DNA of 57,073 bases from Lutibacter sp. B1 (GTDB taxonomy: Bacteria > Bacteroidota > Bacteroidia > Flavobacteriales > Flavobacteriaceae): NCBI RefSeq assembly GCF_012524075.1, contig NZ_JAAZUI010000022.1, positions 1 through 57,073 on the forward strand. Reading direction: 5' to 3'. Shown here one piece after another: positions 25,298-33,793 of this stretch. A program made the position numbers and the translations under genes. The notes under the pieces were generated by a model. That model searched no databases and was not told the origin of the DNA. It saw only the letters and a program-made list of their open reading frames with translations. Every line of letters begins with the position of its first letter. The first letter of the stretch is position 1.

Positions 25298-26605
25298 TTA
25301 TTCGTTTACATTATTCATTTTAAATTTTATAAACTTTTTTTCTCCTATAAAAATTAATACAATTGAAATGATTGAAACCCAAATGATAAATATGTCAGTT
25401 GTTGCTTTTACCCATAGAAATGCTCCTAACACAATTAAATCAAGAACAATGGCAGTTATAATGATGAATGGGTTTGCATTTATTTCTGCTTTCAAATTTT
25501 TAAGAACTCCCCATTGAATTCCAATATCCATAACTAGGTAAAATATTGCTCCTAAAGATGCAATACGACTCAAATCGAAAAAAACGGTTAGAATAATAGC
25601 AATTACAACTACATAAACTAACATGTGCTTTTGCAATTTTCCGGGCATGCCAAAATGCTTGTGTGGAATTAAATCTTTCTTTGTAAGCATAGTTGTCATT
25701 CTTGAAACTGCAAAAATACTGGCGATAATACCAGATATAGTTGCAATTATAGCAATCCCAACAGTAAACCATAATCCATATTTACCAAAAGCTGGTTTGG
25801 CTGCTTCGGCCAAAGAATAGTCTTTTGCCTTAACAATTTCTTCAATAGATAAATTGCTAGAAACTGCAAATGCAACAAGTAGATAAACTATAGTACAGAT
25901 GAGCAATGATATGATTATGGCTCTACCAACATTTTTATTAGGGTTTACTATTTCGTCACCACTATTAGTAATTGTAGTAAAACCTTTATACGCTAAAATT
26001 GAAAGCGCCAATGCCCCAAAATAATTTTGTATAGGATAATCTGATATGTTGCTGCTTGGTAAGACTTCTGAAAAAGTGAATCCTGAAGCCCATAATGCAC
26101 CAATAGCAAAAATTGAAATACCTCCAATTTTGACTATTGCCATTACAAAAGATGATTTACCAATAAAATCATTACTTGCTATATTTACTAAAAAAGCAAT
26201 GATTATCAATCCAACTCCAAGAAGCGGTACTAACAGACTACTACTGTCAATACCGAATAATTGTAACGTGTAAGAACCAAAAGTTCGAGCCACGAGGCTT
26301 TCATTAATTATCATAGAGAACGCCATTAATAATGCTCCAGATGCTGCAACGGCACTTTTACCAAAAATCTTGATTAAGTACATTGCTATACCTCCAGCAG
26401 AAGGATAAGCGTTAGATAATTTTATATATGTATAAGCACTAAAGCTTGAAATTATTGCACCTACCAAAAAGGCTATAGGAAAAAATTCTCCTGATAATTC
26501 TGCAACTTGCCCTAACAGTGCAAAAATACCAGCACCAATCATTACACCAGTACCCAGAGATACAGCACCGGTCAAACTCAAACTATTTTTTTTGTATTCT
26601 TCCAT
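25298..26605 (-). CDS. APC superfamily permease
   Basis: 435 residues with about 12 TM helices. The N-terminal SLGTGVMIGAGIFALLGQ is the unwound helix-1 motif of amino-acid/polyamine/organocation carriers, followed by AYPSAGGIAMYLIK and the ALSILAYKGFTTITNSGDE block. It is about the same length as, and clearly related to, the permease at 36488-37840 on the other cargo arm. Substrate unknown; it could be an amino acid or an organic cation. First gene of the unit with SHOCT, DUF302 and the Met-rich lipoprotein. Confidence 0.88.
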   Translation of the reverse strand: MEEYKKNSLSLTGAVSLGTGVMIGAGIFALLGQVAELSGEFFPIAFLVGAIISSFSAYTYIKLSNAYPSAGGIAMYLIKIFGKSAVAASGALLMAFSMIINESLVARTFGSYTLQLFGIDSSSLLVPLLGVGLIIIAFLVNIASNDFIGKSSFVMAIVKIGGISIFAIGALWASGFTFSEVLPSSNISDYPIQNYFGALALSILAYKGFTTITNSGDEIVNPNKNVGRAIIISLLICTIVYLLVAFAVSSNLSIEEIVKAKDYSLAEAAKPAFGKYGLWFTVGIAIIATISGIIASIFAVSRMTTMLTKKDLIPHKHFGMPGKLQKHMLVYVVVIAIILTVFFDLSRIASLGAIFYLVMDIGIQWGVLKNLKAEINANPFIIITAIVLDLIVLGAFLWVKATTDIFIIWVSIISIVLIFIGEKKFIKFKMNNVNE

Positions 26606-26675
26606 AAATTTAAATTTTACCGATAAGCCACTACCTCATCATAATTACAACCTTTTATTGGTTATAAATGTTATA

Positions 26676-27260
26676 TTATTTATTATGTTTATGTTCTTTC
26701 GGACCTTCTTTCTTATTCTTCATTTTCTCCATCATTTTCGCTTTCATTTCTGGGTTTTCCATCATTTTTCTCATCATCTCTTCCATCATTTCTGGATTTT
26801 CCTTCATTTTTTGCATCATTTTCGCTTTCATTTCCCCTTGCATTTCTTTGTTTTCATGCATTTTTTGCATCAACATCTTTCTGCCTTCTGGTTTTTCCAA
26901 CATTTTATCGAGCATCATCATCTGCATTTTTTCTTTCATCTCAGGGTTTTCCTCCATCATTTTTTGCATATTTGATTTCATCTTTTGTTTCATTTCAGGA
27001 TTTTTCTCCATCATTGATTTCATTTTTCCAGAATCCATCATTTGCATATGACTTTGCATCATTAGCTTTTTTGCTCCTTCATCCTGTTGTGCCAAGTTTA
27101 TAAATTCGTTAAATTGACTAGGATTTGAAATTATTTCCTGATAAACTGCATTTCTATTGTCTTGAACTTCCAATGTCTCAGCAGCATTAAAGGTTGACTT
27201 ACAGCTAACTAATGTGCTTACTGCTACCATAATTAATAATGTTTTTACAATTGTTTTCAT
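26676..27260 (-). CDS. Methionine-rich repeat lipoprotein, putative copper/silver sponge
   Basis: 194 residues with 39 Met by my count. Lipobox TLVSC (Cys20), a 45-residue polar head, then degenerate repeats built on NPEMK-x-KM-x(2-4)-MM (around residues 85-180), alternating Lys/Glu with Met so that one helix face is sulfur-rich. His-rich end (KEHKHNK). A Cu(I)/Ag(I)-binding envelope role is inferred. It lies 161 bases after the multicopper oxidase on the same strand. I know no named family for it. Confidence 0.75.
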   Translation of the reverse strand: MKTIVKTLLIMVAVSTLVSCKSTFNAAETLEVQDNRNAVYQEIISNPSQFNEFINLAQQDEGAKKLMMQSHMQMMDSGKMKSMMEKNPEMKQKMKSNMQKMMEENPEMKEKMQMMMLDKMLEKPEGRKMLMQKMHENKEMQGEMKAKMMQKMKENPEMMEEMMRKMMENPEMKAKMMEKMKNKKEGPKEHKHNK

Positions 27261-27421
27261 TTTACGTTTTTTTAGAATTAATAAAAATTTGTTGTCAGTT
27301 TTAATTTATAAATAATGCTATTCCATATCAATCTATTTTTTTTGTTTATTTTATTTTAAAATACCGTACCACCACCATATCGTTGTGTTCTAGATTATGG
27401 CAATCGTAAAGGAACAATCCT

Positions 27422-29740
27422 TTAAAGCCTTATTGATAATCCACCACCTGCTCCAAAACGGCTGTCGTAACTTGCCATTAACGAAAAATCTCGTGACAAA
27501 AAGTATTCTATACCTGTATTCCAAGTAACTTCTTTAGCAAAATTGTTACCAGCAGGAAGCGTATCTACCCAGCCAAAATCTGCTTGATATTCATAACTAC
27601 CAAAAATTGCGGTTCTCGGAAAAATGAGGATTTCACGGCTTAAACTAATTCGTGGTCGTAATTTGTTATCAATACGAACATCAAGATTAAATAAGTACGG
27701 TGTTAAATAGCGAATCCCTGCAACTGCTGTTGTTGAAATTTCATCTAAACTATCTTCCAATTCATTTTCTAGATTCACACCACCAAAAATTCTTAAATAA
27801 TCGTGGAGGTAGTATTCATAAGTAACTTCGGCTTCTATATTCTGATTCCAGCCATATTCTGCCATTATATTGAATTGATTTCTAATGTTTGAAGTAGTAA
27901 AATTAAATTCAGTCATGTGTGATGCTGCATCTAGCATTCCCCATGAATACCATTGATTTGTTTCGTGAATTAATTGTGAAACAGGAGATTCTTTCAATCT
28001 AATATCTCTAGGCGTGTCATAGCTTATAACTCTTGCCATTCCACCCATCATATGATATAAAATATGGCAATGAAAAAACCAATCTCCATACTCGTTGCCA
28101 TAAAATTCTATGGTAACTTTCTGCATTGGTGGTACATTAACGGTATGTTTTAAGGGGGAATATTCTCCGTTTTTATTAAGCACCCTAAAAAAGTGTCCGT
28201 GCAAGTGCATTGGGTGATGCATCATTGTAAGGTTATTCAACGTTATTCGGGTTACTTCCTTATGATTAATTTTTATTTTATCGGTTTCAGAAAGTGGCAC
28301 ACCGTTCATACTCCAGATATAACGGTTCATATTTCCAGTAAGATTCAACAAAATTTCTTTTACAGGAATATCTTTTTTATAAGTTGTTTTTTCATGTGAC
28401 TTCAAGTAATCGTAATTGTATTCTGAAAACATATCCATTCTGTCCATCTGCATTTCGTTCATATCAAAATGTTCCATTTTCTTAGTATCATTCTCCATTT
28501 TTGAATCTTTGGGCATATTCATTTTCTTCTTTTCGTCATTCATTCCTGCCTCATCAACTGAAGAATTCTTTTCACTCATTTTATCCATCTTCATTCCATA
28601 TTCCCTCTTCATTTTAAAACGCTCATCTTTTTTTGGTTGAAATTTTAAGGCATGTGCGCCCATTTTCATATCCATTTTTGCCATTTTTTGCATCATTTTA
28701 ATTTTATTGGGTTTTGAAACTACTTCCGCAGGAAGCACTTTACCATTTCCAATAAATGCAGTAGCAGTTCCTGAACCATCTTGTGCCATTGCCCTGAATT
28801 CAATCTTGCCATTTTGAGGAATGGTTATTATAAAATCGTAAGTTTCTGCAATAGCAATAAAGGTTTTGTTTTTCTGTACGGGTTCAACATTTAGCCCATC
28901 AGCAGCAACTAATGTGGGCATATCACCACCAAATGTCATCCAAAATTGGGTAGATGCTGCACCATTTATAATTCTCAATCTAACTTTTTCTCCAGCTTTA
29001 AAATTAGGATATTCAGCCTGTTGCTGTCCGTTTACCAAAAAAGCAGGGTAATAAATATCTGCTATATCAGCTCCTTCCATGCGTTGCCTCCAAAAATCGA
29101 GTTGTGCTCCAAAAGCACCACGAGCAATTACTTTGTTTAATGGTGTGGACGTTCCTTTTTTCATTCCGTACCACTCGTTTCCGCGTTTTAAGTTTCTTAA
29201 TACGTTCATTGGTTTTTCATTTGTCCAGTCTGAAAGTAATAAGACTAAATCTTGGTCGTATTCCAAGGTTTTTCCTTTAGGATTTATGATAATGGAACCA
29301 AAAACACCGCTTTGTTCTTGCAACATTGTATGGGAATGATACCAATATGTTCCGGACTGTTTTAAAGGAAACTCATATTTAAATGTTTCGCCTGGTTGTA
29401 TGGGTGGAGTGGTTAAATAGGGAACACCATCAAAAAAATTGGGAAGGATTAAACCGTGCCAGTGAACAGAAGTTTCTACACTCATTTCATTTTTAACATA
29501 AATTACTGCATATTCTCCCTCGGTAAATTCTAAGGTTGGACCCGGTATTGTTCCATTTATAGTCATTCCTTTTACTTCTTTTCCTGCCTTATTTACCATC
29601 TCTTCTTTAATGGTTAAAGTATATTCGTGAACAGGTAAATTTTGGTTATTTCCTTCTTGAGACTGTTCAAAAAGAGATTGGGAAAAAAGAGTTTGAGAAC
29701 CCACTAAAATAAGTAGTGCTATATATTTTAAATTGTTCAT
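27422..29740 (-). CDS. Multicopper oxidase (CopA-like) fused to a CopB-like outer-membrane barrel
   Basis: 772 residues with a signal peptide to about 20. Three cupredoxin domains carry a full copper set: HWH (93-95), HSH (135-137), HHPMHLHGH (508-516) and HCHILYHMMGGM (557-568, with the T1 Cys558 and axial Met568). A Met/Lys-rich insert (about 345-445) is the usual Cu(I)-binding loop of CueO/PcoA proteins. From about 585 the sequence changes to amphipathic strands (QWYSWGMLDAASHMTEFNF, then the SLMASYDSRFGAGGGLSIRL end) like CopB/PcoB. It would oxidise Cu(I) while held at the outer membrane. In other bacteria these are two proteins. Confidence 0.85.
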   Translation of the reverse strand: MNNLKYIALLILVGSQTLFSQSLFEQSQEGNNQNLPVHEYTLTIKEEMVNKAGKEVKGMTINGTIPGPTLEFTEGEYAVIYVKNEMSVETSVHWHGLILPNFFDGVPYLTTPPIQPGETFKYEFPLKQSGTYWYHSHTMLQEQSGVFGSIIINPKGKTLEYDQDLVLLLSDWTNEKPMNVLRNLKRGNEWYGMKKGTSTPLNKVIARGAFGAQLDFWRQRMEGADIADIYYPAFLVNGQQQAEYPNFKAGEKVRLRIINGAASTQFWMTFGGDMPTLVAADGLNVEPVQKNKTFIAIAETYDFIITIPQNGKIEFRAMAQDGSGTATAFIGNGKVLPAEVVSKPNKIKMMQKMAKMDMKMGAHALKFQPKKDERFKMKREYGMKMDKMSEKNSSVDEAGMNDEKKKMNMPKDSKMENDTKKMEHFDMNEMQMDRMDMFSEYNYDYLKSHEKTTYKKDIPVKEILLNLTGNMNRYIWSMNGVPLSETDKIKINHKEVTRITLNNLTMMHHPMHLHGHFFRVLNKNGEYSPLKHTVNVPPMQKVTIEFYGNEYGDWFFHCHILYHMMGGMARVISYDTPRDIRLKESPVSQLIHETNQWYSWGMLDAASHMTEFNFTTSNIRNQFNIMAEYGWNQNIEAEVTYEYYLHDYLRIFGGVNLENELEDSLDEISTTAVAGIRYLTPYLFNLDVRIDNKLRPRISLSREILIFPRTAIFGSYEYQADFGWVDTLPAGNNFAKEVTWNTGIEYFLSRDFSLMASYDSRFGAGGGLSIRL

Positions 29741-30135
29741 TTTTAATAATTTTTTATAATTAATTTCAATTAATGTTAATTCTCACAAAGTTCTTAACTC
29801 AATAGAAAAAAGTTTTAACTCGTTAAATAATAAATAATCGTTTTTTTAATAGTAATTCTTTATAGACTTTACTTGATTGATTTAAGATTTAAATTTAGTT
29901 ACTGAATATCCAAAATATCATTAAATTGCAAATTACAATTAGTAATATATTTTCATTTTGAAAATTTTATCAAGATTATTCGTTTCCGATATTTTATGTT
30001 TGATTCTTTAAATAATGCTTTTTTCAGCATAGAAATGATTATTTAAGTAACTATATTTTTTGTTTAAAAATCAATAAACAAGTAGTTATGCCCAAAACAA
30101 ATTAATGCAGGACTGTAGTGTTAATTACTTAAAAA
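29741..30135. other. 395-base gap with a 21-bp-spaced direct repeat before the multicopper oxidase
   Basis: No gene is visible. Two copies of AAAGTT(C)TTAACTC end at 29800 and 29821, i.e. 21 bp or two helical turns apart, about 50-80 bases upstream of the multicopper oxidase start. That spacing suits the two HTHs of an AraC-type protein, and HMA-AraC regulators are encoded on both sides. The rest is AT-rich and featureless to me. Confidence 0.4.
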
Positions 30136-30552
30136 TCAAATAAGGAAAGTTTGGTCTAAAAGGTGAATATCTCTGACCAAGAGAGGAGGAGTGTAATTTC
30201 TATAAGAATTTAAATCTACTTGAGATTCAAAAAAAAGATTTATATAGCTATGGATAAAAGCAGCAACAAATATCTGTTGTTCTTTTTCTAATTTGTCAAA
30301 CGATATCCTCAAAATATCTTGCCCTTCTACATTCAATTGTTCATCACTACAGCAATCTTTTTTTGAGATATCACACTCTGACGACTGCGACTGAAGTTGA
30401 ACTTCCATATCGCAAGTTTCAGCAAGTCCAAATAAAGAGGAATCCACTAAAACACCACCACAGTAATGACTATCAACAGTAAACGAAACGGTTGACAATA
30501 ACACAATAAGTGCCATAAAAAACGATGTTATTTTATGAAAAAAATCTTTCAT
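30136..30552 (-). CDS. HYC_CC_PP family exported protein
   Basis: 138 residues. N-terminal signal or anchor, then SHYCGGVLVDSS (HYC), KKDCCSDE (CC) and YTPPLLVRD (PP), the three motifs that name this Bacteroidetes family. The Cys residues probably bind metal in the periplasm. A second member is encoded divergently at 30759-31181; the two share the start MK/VK-x5-KI-x2-FF, the ending TFLI and the spacing. Function unknown beyond its link to metal genes. Confidence 0.8.
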   Translation of the reverse strand: MKDFFHKITSFFMALIVLLSTVSFTVDSHYCGGVLVDSSLFGLAETCDMEVQLQSQSSECDISKKDCCSDEQLNVEGQDILRISFDKLEKEQQIFVAAFIHSYINLFFESQVDLNSYRNYTPPLLVRDIHLLDQTFLI

Positions 30553-30674
30553 TAGCTTACTAATGTATATAAAAAAAATTAATAATAAGATACTTTAACA
30601 GTTTTTTATGATTCCTAAATCCTAAAAAATACGTTGAAATGTCTCGATAAAATTTATAAAAAAACTAAATTTTG

Positions 30675-30690
30675 TATGACAAAGGTCATA
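30675..30690. promoter_or_regulatory. Inverted repeat TATGAC-N4-GTCATA between the two HYC_CC_PP genes
   Basis: A perfect 6-bp-arm inverted repeat with an AAAG spacer lies in the 206-base divergent gap. ATGAC-N4-GTCAT has the geometry of Crp/Fnr-family sites. Which protein binds is unknown; none of that family is in the window. Confidence 0.35.
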
Positions 30691-30758
30691 ATTATTGAAT
30701 AATATCATAAAAAATTAAAAACGTTTGAATGTTAAATAAAATTTATTATATTTATGGT

Positions 30759-31181
30759 GTGAAATCCTTATCTACTAAAATAGCAACCTTTTTTTTAGCA
30801 ATTTTCATGCTGTTCTCTACCTCTTCTTTTGCGGTAGATTTGCACTTTTGCTGTAATAAATTGATGGATATGGCTTTTTTTAGTAAAGCAGAATCCTGTA
30901 AGGACATAGCTCAACATAAAAATAATACTTCCAAGCAATGTACATCAATACAAGAAAAAGACTGCTGTGATAATCACACTTTGATAAAGAAAGGAGATGA
31001 CGCCTTCAAAAAATCCAATAACATATCGGAAAACGAGACTTTGGTTTTCTTAAACACTTTTTTTTATACCTATATCAATCTTTTTGAGGGACTAGAAAAT
31101 AACGTAATTTCTTTTCAAGCCTATAGGCCGCCTCTCTTATCTACAGATATAATACTTGTCAACGAGACCTTTTTAATTTGA
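30759..31181 (+). CDS. HYC_CC_PP family exported protein, divergent paralog
   Basis: 140 residues from GTG at 30759. This start is preferred to the ATG at 30729 because it aligns residue for residue with the paralog's start (VKSLSTKI against MKDFFHKI). Motifs are LHFCCNK (HFC in place of HYC), EKDCCDN and YRPPLLSTD, with TFLI at the end. Exported and Cys-rich; probably metal-binding. It opens the plus-strand cargo arm, 140 bases before the second HMA-AraC regulator. Confidence 0.75.
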   Translation: MKSLSTKIATFFLAIFMLFSTSSFAVDLHFCCNKLMDMAFFSKAESCKDIAQHKNNTSKQCTSIQEKDCCDNHTLIKKGDDAFKKSNNISENETLVFLNTFFYTYINLFEGLENNVISFQAYRPPLLSTDIILVNETFLI

Positions 31182-31321
31182 TTTTCTACATCGCAGTATA
31201 AATTTAATCTGCATTACCGCTATAGCCACAATTATACTTCTGGCTAATACTTGTTGCACTCTGTTAGGTGCAAATTTCTCAAACCTTTGAGCTAAAACTT
31301 GATGATAATACATTAAATATT

Positions 31322-31903
31322 ATGAGCAAACCAAAAGAATTTTGGATTAAAAATATGGTATGTAACCGCTGCTTAAAAGTAATTACGCAAGAACTACATG
31401 AACTTGGAGTAATCGTAATTTCCTTAGAATTAGGAAGATTGTTGGTAGAAGCACCAAAAAAGAACAATGATGAAATTTTAAATGCAGTAACAACCGTACT
31501 TCATACAAATGATTTTGAAATCGTTAAGAACAAAGTAGAAATACTTGTAGAAAGAATCAAGCTGATTTTAATAGAACAATTACAAGAACTCCCGTTACAT
31601 ATTAAGGTAAAAACATCTGAACTATTATCATCAAGTCTTCATAAAGATTACAAGACATTGAGTAAATTATTTTCTACCAATGAGCAGACATCTATTGAAA
31701 AATACTTTATAAAACTCAAGATTGAAAAGGTAAAAGAACTAATTCAACTTAAACAGCATTCCTTTTCTGATATAAGTTACATACTAGATTATAGTAGTAT
31801 TAATCATTTATCAAGACAATTTAAAGAAGTAGTGGGGATGAATATGACAGACTATAAAAATACAGAAAATTGGAAACGAAATTTTTACGATGAAATTATA
31901 TAA
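31322..31903 (+). CDS. AraC-family regulator with N-terminal HMA-like domain, second copy
   Basis: 193 residues from ATG at 31322; a start at 31268 adds 18 residues without a match in the paralog. HMA-like domain with NMVCNRC at 11-17, then an AraC double HTH (HSFSDISYILDYSSINHLSR, FKEVVGMNMTDYK). Same architecture and about the same length as the regulator at 19658-20224, but clearly diverged. It is a likely metal sensor for the plus-strand cargo arm. The His/Cys-rich membrane genes follow directly. Confidence 0.82.
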   Translation: MSKPKEFWIKNMVCNRCLKVITQELHELGVIVISLELGRLLVEAPKKNNDEILNAVTTVLHTNDFEIVKNKVEILVERIKLILIEQLQELPLHIKVKTSELLSSSLHKDYKTLSKLFSTNEQTSIEKYFIKLKIEKVKELIQLKQHSFSDISYILDYSSINHLSRQFKEVVGMNMTDYKNTENWKRNFYDEII

Positions 31904-31973
31904 ATAACAAAGAAAATTATGCAGATGCAAAACGAAGATCATCACTAAATTCAACAAAAATAAAACTAATAAA

Positions 31974-32246
31974 ATGAAAAATCACTGGATATGGATAGTT
32001 ATCGGCTGTGGATTACCACTGCTATTTATCTTTTTAGCACCCTCTTTTGGTATAAGAGATGGTTCAACCCTCTTTGTTTTTATTTTTTTTATGTTCGTAA
32101 TTCATCTATTTATGCCTCACAAGTCACATAGCCAACGTGGGTATAAGCACGGTAATCACAAAACCAGTCACAATCATAATAAGAAGGAATCGACAGAGAT
32201 ACCTAAAGAAGAACATAAAGATTATCAACACCATCAAAAACAATAA
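31974..32246 (+). CDS. His-rich small membrane protein (DUF2933-like)
   Basis: 90 residues with two TM helices (WIWIVIGCGLPLLFIFLAP, then FVFIFFMFVIHLFMP), followed by a soluble tail very rich in His and Lys (HKSHSQRGYKHGNHKTSHNH and more). The first part resembles DUF2933 proteins found beside metal pumps. The tail probably binds metal ions. It lies 70 bases after the regulator and 10 before the HMA remnant. Confidence 0.7.
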   Translation: MKNHWIWIVIGCGLPLLFIFLAPSFGIRDGSTLFVFIFFMFVIHLFMPHKSHSQRGYKHGNHKTSHNHNKKESTEIPKEEHKDYQHHQKQ

Positions 32247-32256
32247 ACTAAATAAG

Positions 32257-32520
32257 ATGAAACGGAAATTTCAAACAGATGGTATAAGCTGTAGTGGCTG
32301 TATCACAAGAGTAAAAAAAACTTTAGAGGCACATCTGGCAATTAATAATACTGAAATATTCTTAAACCCGATAGGAGCAGCTATCATTAATATGACATAA
32401 AATCTTTCAATTGATGATTTACAGAAATATCAAAATTCAACGAAAGAAAACTCACTAGATATTTTGAAGAAACGCTTTGCAAAAAGCGAAATATCTAAGG
32501 AAGAATTAGACGAAGAATAA
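32257..32520 (+). pseudogene. HMA-domain gene broken by a stop, continuing in frame into a SHOCT tail
   Basis: The frame opens at ATG 32257 with KFQTDGISCSGCITRVKK, an HMA metal motif (SCSGC), and stops at TAA 32398-32400 after 47 codons, before the domain is complete. The same frame goes on NLSIDDLQKYQNSTKEN, then SLDILKKRFAKSEISKEELD and a stop at 32518. SIDDLQ is what normally follows in such HMA domains, and the last part is a SHOCT motif. It looks like a decayed HMA gene fused by deletion to the end of a SHOCT gene. The 47-residue half may still be made. Confidence 0.6.
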
Positions 32521-32558
32521 AAAATTTAAAATCCGACAACTAATTTAAAACTAAACTT

Positions 32559-32834
32559 ATGTATCGATTTAACATAAAAAAACTCGGTTTTGCTTTCGGT
32601 CTTACAGGTGCCTTGATTTATTTAGGCTGTATGATTGTAATGGTTACAGCAGGACAAGAAGGCAGTATTGCCTTTTTTAACAACCTCTTACATGGCCTGG
32701 ACACAACCAATATTATAAGAATGGAAATTACCTTATTGGAAGCTTTCTTTGGCATTATTCAAACATTTATTCTATGGTGGCTTATTGGTGCTTGTATTGG
32801 TGCTTTCTATAATGTACAAATAAAAAAGGGATAA
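32559..32834 (+). CDS. DUF5676-type small membrane protein
   Basis: 91 residues with two TM helices. The pattern FAFGLTGALIYLGCMIVM, HGLDTT and EAFFGIIQTFILWWLIGACI then GAFYN matches the DUF5676 membrane family seen in metal-resistance islands. Function unknown. A gene-free gap of 142 bases follows. Confidence 0.8.
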   Translation: MYRFNIKKLGFAFGLTGALIYLGCMIVMVTAGQEGSIAFFNNLLHGLDTTNIIRMEITLLEAFFGIIQTFILWWLIGACIGAFYNVQIKKG

Positions 32835-32976
32835 TTTATCGTTCATTAAAGATATAAACCTTATTCAATTTGTTTGGATGTATTTCAGTAAAATATTCAA
32901 TAAGTAATTTGGGGATTGAGAAGGTCTGATGAATTTAGAACACAATTATTTAAAGTAATAAAAGCTTAAAAAAACA

Positions 32977-33759
32977 ATGACAAAATTAAAGATTATATTC
33001 ATTCATATATTATTGGGAGCAGGAGTATTTTATTTCCTGGTACACCCTTTTACAATGGTACTGTATTGGTTTGAATATAGCCATACACCCTTTACAACTT
33101 CACTATTTCTGAAAATTTTAAATGAGCGTTTTCTGGAATCCTTCAGTTTTAGTATGAAAGGGATGAGTACAGTATTAACACTTCTAGGAGTTGTTTTAGG
33201 GTTGATCTCTGGAATTTTCTTTGTTCAACTTAAAAAGAAAAATAATCTTATTGATACTCAGCAACGTCTACTCGGTAGAGATCTGACTGATATTATTGAA
33301 GATGGTGAAAATGAAAAGGTAGAATTCAAATCCTCTATACGTTATGATTATTTCAGAAAAACCACCAACCGTGAGCTTGAGATAGTCATTGCCAAAACTA
33401 TTGTAGGCTTTATGAATACAACAGGTGGTAGATTAATTATTGGCGTTGACGATGATGGAAACACCCTGGGACTTGAAAAAGATTTTAAAACGCTTAAGCA
33501 CAAAAACAGGGATGGCTATGAGCGTGAAATTTTCAGGATAATTTCGATACAGCTAGGGCACGAAGCATGTTTTAGCAATCATATTTCTTTTTATATTATA
33601 AATGAAAAGGAAATATGTGTCATAGACATTGAACCATCAAAAGAACCTGTTTATGTAAATGACGGAACGAATACGACCTTTTACGTACGGACAGGTAACG
33701 CTACCTATCCTTTAACCGTAAAGGAAACCGTGGATTATTTAAAAACCAAAAAAACGTAA
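32977..33759 (+). CDS. Membrane-anchored Schlafen/AlbA_2 ATP-binding domain protein
   Basis: 260 residues: two TM helices (about 5-25 and 62-84), then a cytosolic AlbA_2/Schlafen domain. Its motifs are EKVEFKSSIRYDY (114-126), GFMNTTGGRLIIGVDDDGN (144-162), the CVIDIEPSKEPVY block and FYVRTGNATYPL. AlbA_2 domains bind nucleotides or nucleic acid, and some are RNases or defence proteins; a membrane-tethered form is unusual. It begins the run leading to ndh and nhaA (34 bases to ndh). The enzymatic role cannot be read. Confidence 0.75.
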   Translation: MTKLKIIFIHILLGAGVFYFLVHPFTMVLYWFEYSHTPFTTSLFLKILNERFLESFSFSMKGMSTVLTLLGVVLGLISGIFFVQLKKKNNLIDTQQRLLGRDLTDIIEDGENEKVEFKSSIRYDYFRKTTNRELEIVIAKTIVGFMNTTGGRLIIGVDDDGNTLGLEKDFKTLKHKNRDGYEREIFRIISIQLGHEACFSNHISFYIINEKEICVIDIEPSKEPVYVNDGTNTTFYVRTGNATYPLTVKETVDYLKTKKT

Positions 33760-33793
33760 ACATATTATAAAAAATACTAAACCACCAGTTATT

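Noticed and set aside
26592-27051. Two plus-strand His/Phe-rich frames of 127 codons
   Set aside because: Antisense shadow of the Met-rich repeat lipoprotein at 26676-27260; composition follows from CAT/TTT complement of its Met and Lys codons.
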